From contig NZ_CANLBS010000005.1 in the NCBI RefSeq assembly GCF_947488945.1, positions 372,001 through 436,000 of the forward strand: 64,000 nucleotides of DNA, given 5' to 3'. Position 1 is the stretch's first letter; each line of letters begins with the position of its first letter. Below are positions 62,368 through 64,000 of the stretch, one piece after another. The DNA is from an uncultured Streptomyces sp. GTDB lineage: Bacteria > Actinomycetota > Actinomycetes > Streptomycetales > Streptomycetaceae. The position numbers and the translations under genes are program-made. The notes beneath the pieces were generated by a model that saw only the letters and a program-made list of their open reading frames with translations, did not search any database and had not been told where the DNA came from.

Positions 62368-64000
62368 GTGGGGTACACAATTCCTGAGGGCGTCGACACG
62401 ATGCTCGATGTCATCGGTGTGGGCTGGCCGAACGTCGACGAGGACGCGTACCGCGACATGGGGGACGCGCTGCGGGAGTTCGCGGACGATGCGGACGACG
62501 ACGCCTACGCCGCCTACCAGCACGTGCAGAAACTGTTGGCGAGCGGGCAGAGCGAGTCGCTCACCGCGTTGGACCAGCACTGGTCGAAGGTGCAGGGCAA
62601 GCACAAGGACCTGGCGAAGGCGGCCCGGATCGTGGCCGGCGCCCTGGACCGGGTCGCGGACATCATCGTCGCCCGGAAGATCGCCGCGGTCGGCGAACTG
62701 GCGGATCTGTGCGCCACGGTGGGGATCACGCTCGCGTTCGCGCCGGTGACGGCGGGGCTGTCCGCGCTGCTGGCCGGCGGGAAGATCGCGGCGACGCGAA
62801 TCGCGTTCAAGCGGATCCTCAAGGAGATGGCCGAGATGGCCGTCGAGGAGATCGTCACGACGCTGACGGAGCCGGCCGTCGCCGCGATCGAGAACATCGT
62901 GGCCGATCTCGCGATCCAGACCGCGCTGAACGTCACCGGTGTGCAGGACGGATACGACACCGGGCAGACCGCGAAGGCGGGCAAGGACGGACTCCGGCTC
63001 AACTCGGCTGGCGGCGGCGGTCCCAGGCCGGGCGACGGCACCGAGATCGACCACGACGCTCACGGGACGGCCCGGACGCACCTGGCGGGGGTGCAGGTCA
63101 CCATGCGGGACAAGACCCGCGGCAAGCTCGGCAAGGCCAGAAGCCACCACGGGCGGGCGAAGGGCAAGGACTCTCTCACCGCTGTCCTGGACACCACCAT
63201 CGAGGGCGTGACGGAGAAGCTCGGCAAAGCGCTCGACGACCTCGGGGACCACGTCGGCAAGAAGGTCCCCGACGCCCTCACCAAGAGCTCCAAGACGCAC
63301 AAGGAAACCGACCACGACGTTCACGACCAGGTGAAGCGCATCGTGTCCGCCGACGGGAAGGAGGACGGCGACCGCCACGGTCCCCGGGACGGCGGGCGGC
63401 CCGGGGCGCACGGCAAGGACTCCGGCACCCGAGTCAAGCCCGCGTCCCTCGACGGCGCCAAGAACGACGCCCAGCGTCACTCCATCCCGCTGTCCAAGAA
63501 GACGTGCAAGAACGACCCGGTCGACGTCGCCACCGGGGAGATGACACTCACCCAGTCCGATCTCGCGCTGCCGGGCGTCCTGCCCCTCTCACTGCGCCGT
63601 ACACACCTGTCCGAGTACCGCTACGGCCGCTGGTTCGGGCGCAGCTGGGCCTCCACCCTCGATGAGCGCATCGAGCTCGACGCCCGGGGGCAGGGGGCGG
63701 TCTGGGCGCGCGAGGACGGGTCCGTCCTCGTCTATCCCCGGCTGCCGGGCGCCGGTGACACCGACGGTGTTCTGCCCCTGTCCGGGCCGCGGCTGCCGCT
63801 GGTGCACGGCGGGTTCGACAACGGCGAGACGTCCTACCTGATCGCGGACACGCCGGCCGGGATCGTCAGGACGTTCACGGGCAGCCCGTACCACGAGTCG
63901 TCCGCCTTCTGGCTGAAGGAAGTCGAGGACCGCAACGGCAACACCCTCTCCTACCAGCGCACCGGCGACGGCGCCCCCGTGCGGGTGGTCCATCATGCGG
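62368..64000 (+). CDS. Polymorphic-toxin/RHS-type protein with DUF6531 (partial, 3' end outside)
   Basis: 544 codons to the window edge with no stop. The N-terminal 100 residues are a helical WXG100/LXG-like leader (VGWPNVDEDAYRDMGDALRE, then LTALDQHWSKVQGKHKDLAK) expected to be recognised by a type VII-like export system. A hydrophobic segment follows (ATVGITLAFAPVTAGLSALL), then a charged linker. From about residue 380 the DUF6531 entry motif appears (CKNDPVDVATGEMTLTQSDL, LPLSLRRTHLSEYRYG), and WLKEVEDRNGNTLSYQRTG starts the RHS/YD repeats. The toxin domain and any immunity gene would lie downstream. GTG start with GGGGG upstream; an in-frame ATG lies 11 codons later. Confidence 0.85.
   Translation, partial: MGYTIPEGVDTMLDVIGVGWPNVDEDAYRDMGDALREFADDADDDAYAAYQHVQKLLASGQSESLTALDQHWSKVQGKHKDLAKAARIVAGALDRVADIIVARKIAAVGELADLCATVGITLAFAPVTAGLSALLAGGKIAATRIAFKRILKEMAEMAVEEIVTTLTEPAVAAIENIVADLAIQTALNVTGVQDGYDTGQTAKAGKDGLRLNSAGGGGPRPGDGTEIDHDAHGTARTHLAGVQVTMRDKTRGKLGKARSHHGRAKGKDSLTAVLDTTIEGVTEKLGKALDDLGDHVGKKVPDALTKSSKTHKETDHDVHDQVKRIVSADGKEDGDRHGPRDGGRPGAHGKDSGTRVKPASLDGAKNDAQRHSIPLSKKTCKNDPVDVATGEMTLTQSDLALPGVLPLSLRRTHLSEYRYGRWFGRSWASTLDERIELDARGQGAVWAREDGSVLVYPRLPGAGDTDGVLPLSGPRLPLVHGGFDNGETSYLIADTPAGIVRTFTGSPYHESSAFWLKEVEDRNGNTLSYQRTGDGAPVRVVHHA

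Overview
The window is high-GC actinobacterial chromosome, most probably from a Streptomyces species. Supporting signs are GC-rich third codon positions, purine-rich ribosome binding sites, ATGA stop/start overlaps, DUF5709, actinobacterial GlgC/GlgA, a streptogrisin-like protease, Tat-exported glycosidases and a mycothiol-dependent formaldehyde dehydrogenase. I see no rRNA, tRNA or CRISPR array. All assignments come from reading the sequence and translations; no database search was run.

Layout. 0-1.3 kb: tail of a sensor kinase, a coupled response regulator and an RsbW-like ATPase. 1.3-3.9 kb: glycogen genes glgC and glgA. 4.1-6.6 kb: a DMT permease and a secreted Rpf-like/LysM/M23 cell-wall hydrolase. 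6.7-11.5 kb: a ROK repressor divergent from a CUT1 sugar ABC importer, closed by a strong terminator. 11.6-15.6 kb: a secreted S1 protease behind a perfect LacI-type palindrome, a type B carboxylesterase and an HD protein. 15.6-20.4 kb: a four-gene operon (ATP-grasp ligase, DUF364 'heavy-metal chelation' protein, cysteine-synthase-like PLP enzyme, enolase-superfamily epimerase) behind a Fur/Zur-like inverted repeat. It looks like a small metallophore or modified amino-acid pathway. 20.5-27.1 kb: DUF5709, gnd, an unknown protein, a TPR protein, a decarboxylase relic, a proline-rich peptide and panD.

27.1-36.8 kb is accessory DNA with decayed genes: an orphan HTH protein, an epimerase, an HTH/TPR regulator broken by an in-frame TGA, a NUDIX gene, a broken alcohol dehydrogenase, an MFS exporter, a Tat hydrolase with a divergent HTH regulator, and resolvase-type scars. 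36.8-43.0 kb: a GH3 beta-glucosidase divergent from a 1002-residue beta-helix/GH128/lectin protein, probably for beta-glucan degradation.

43.2-61.7 kb is an aromatic/organic-acid catabolic island with LysR and IclR regulators. The leftward operon runs FAH hydrolase, 2-hydroxyacid dehydrogenase, APH-fold kinase, enolase paralogue, truncated cyclase, amidohydrolase and CoA-transferase A/B. The rightward genes are an FAH hydrolase, PDR reductase, extradiol dioxygenase and FAD monooxygenase. They are followed by IclR, a second PDR reductase, a CYP199-like P450, mycothiol formaldehyde dehydrogenase and an MBL hydrolase. The last block fits O-demethylation of a methoxybenzoate with removal of the formaldehyde released. 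Three promoters in the island share TATTTCCGC. The window ends inside a large polymorphic-toxin (DUF6531/RHS) gene.
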